This document shows positions 5,845 through 6,256 of a stretch of 6,256 nucleotides of DNA, one piece after another (positions within the stretch are counted from its first letter, which is position 1; every line of letters begins with the position of its first letter). A program made the translations under genes and the position numbers. The notes beneath the pieces were generated by a model. It did not search any database and was not told where the DNA came from. It saw only the letters and a list, made by a program, of their open reading frames with translations. Source of the stretch: Spirochaetota bacterium (GTDB taxonomy: Bacteria; Spirochaetota; Brevinematia; DTOW01); the NCBI GenBank assembly GCA_028276145.1, contig JAPYWX010000093.1, positions 1 to 6,256 of the forward strand, written 5' to 3'.

Positions 5845-5919
5845 CGCCCCCAACGGGATTTGAACCCGTGTTTCCACCTTGAGAGGGTGATGTCCTAGAC
5901 CAGGCTAGACGATGGGGGC
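5845..5919 (-). tRNA. tRNA-Glu (anticodon CTC)
   Basis: The minus strand folds into a full cloverleaf. The acceptor is GCCCCCA (5919-5913) with TGGGGGC (5852-5846) and discriminator G at 5845. The anticodon stem CACC/GGTG encloses the loop CTCTCAA, with CTC at 5883-5881. The T arm is ACGGG TTCAAAT CCCGT. CCA is not encoded: the bases after the discriminator are CAT, and the ATG inside them starts the next gene. It is separated from tRNA-Gln by a single base, so both are cut from one transcript. Confidence 0.95.
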
Positions 5920-5920
5920 A

Positions 5921-5995
5921 TGGCTGCGGGAGGAGGACTCGAACCTCCACTAGCTGATCCAGAGTCAGCCGTCCTGCCAATTAGACGATCCCGCA
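5921..5995 (-). tRNA. tRNA-Gln (anticodon CTG)
   Basis: The minus strand gives the acceptor TGCGGGA (5995-5989) with TCCCGCA (5931-5925) and discriminator G at 5924. The D arm is GTCT/GGAC. The anticodon stem GCTGA/TCAGC encloses the loop CTCTGGA, with CTG at 5962-5960. The T arm is GGAGG TTCGAGT CCTCC. The bases after the discriminator (5923-5921) read CCA, so the tail is encoded, unlike in the neighbouring tRNA-Glu. It follows rpsU by 21 nt without a terminator. Confidence 0.95.
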
Positions 5996-6016
5996 TTACA
6001 AAAACAAAAATCTAAA

Positions 6017-6223
6017 TTACTTTTTCTTGCCTTTGGCTACATTAAGTTTTCTTAGCTTTCTCTCAAGTGCTGCTCTCCTCTCTTTCTTTTCTTCGCTGGG
6101 CGGAGTGTATCTAAGATGTTTCTTATACTCGGATAATACACCTTCCATCTCAACAAACTTCTTAAACTTCTTCAAAGCATTCTCAAAGCTCTCTCCATCC
6201 TTTATTTCTACATACAGCGCCAT
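6017..6223 (-). CDS. rpsU: 30S ribosomal protein S21
   Basis: A 68-residue basic protein of the small ribosomal subunit that takes part in mRNA engagement near the 16S rRNA 3' end. The S21 pattern is clear: IKDGESFENALKKFKK (7-22), then EGVLSEYKKHLRYTPPSEEKKERR (27-50) and a Lys/Arg-rich tail ending in KGKKK. Several usual Arg positions are Lys, in line with the low GC content. The start is the ATG at 6223, because an upstream in-frame GTG at 6235 lies inside the strong Shine-Dalgarno site (AAGGAGGTG, 6233-6241) and cannot serve as start. It is the first visible gene of a likely operon with tRNA-Gln, tRNA-Glu and the exported protein; its promoter lies beyond the window. Confidence 0.96.
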   Translation of the reverse strand: MALYVEIKDGESFENALKKFKKFVEMEGVLSEYKKHLRYTPPSEEKKERRAALERKLRKLNVAKGKKK

Positions 6224-6232
6224 TTCTACTTC

Positions 6233-6241
6233 CACCTCCTT
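6233..6241 (-). promoter_or_regulatory. Ribosome binding site of rpsU
   Basis: On the minus strand AAGGAGGTG is a nearly full match to the anti-Shine-Dalgarno sequence, 9 nt before the ATG at 6223. It decides against the GTG start at 6235. Confidence 0.8.
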
Positions 6242-6256
6242 AAAGTTAAAAATTAT

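Noticed and set aside
6224..6235. Longer S21 starting at the GTG at 6235
   Set aside because: That codon lies within the Shine-Dalgarno site that serves the ATG at 6223, and the extra residues are not part of the S21 family pattern.
1..6256. CRISPR arrays, toxin-antitoxin, phage or defence systems
   Set aside because: No regularly spaced repeats, no small paired genes of that kind, and no recognisable nuclease or phage motifs were found on either strand.

Overview
The window comes from a low-GC bacterium. It carries ribosomal protein S21, which is found only in bacteria, good Shine-Dalgarno sites, and strong use of A/T-ending codons such as ATA and AAA. A membrane-anchored divergent polysaccharide deacetylase and several exported proteins suggest a diderm envelope. 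The species cannot be fixed from the sequence; a spirochaete-like or other deep-branching thermophilic lineage is only a guess.

Layout, left to right. Positions 1-126 hold a decayed insertion-sequence end, and 127-325 is a non-coding leader with small hairpins. A plus-strand YibQ-type polysaccharide deacetylase (326-1243) runs into the end of a minus-strand operon with a 20-nt overlap. That operon is a BCCP-like gene (2557-2964) followed, 1 nt later, by a membrane sensor histidine kinase (1224-2555). Next is a 545-bp internally deleted, frameshifted DDE-transposase element (3022-3566), placed between two outward-pointing candidate promoters. One promoter serves the BCCP-like operon and the other a plus-strand membrane glycosyltransferase 2 (3623-4723). 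The rest is minus-strand: a small exported protein (4727-5098), then an apparent operon in the order rpsU, tRNA-Gln(CTG), tRNA-Glu(CTC), exported protein (6223 down to 5307), with a hairpin terminator candidate near 5253-5270.

How the parts fit together. The deacetylase, the glycosyltransferase and the two exported proteins point to envelope or surface-polysaccharide work, but they are not in one operon. The most notable points are: (1) the BCCP-like protein aligns without gaps to biotin carboxyl carrier proteins but has Gly where the biotinylated Lys should be, and is tightly coupled to a histidine kinase; (2) one exported protein starts 1 nt after the end of tRNA-Glu, so tRNA 3' processing should leave an almost leaderless mRNA; (3) the two exported proteins appear to share a duplicated beta-rich module; (4) the insertion-sequence remnant splits a divergent promoter region, and a second end copy at the left edge may keep the transposase start that the first copy lost. 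No CRISPR array, phage or defence system is visible.
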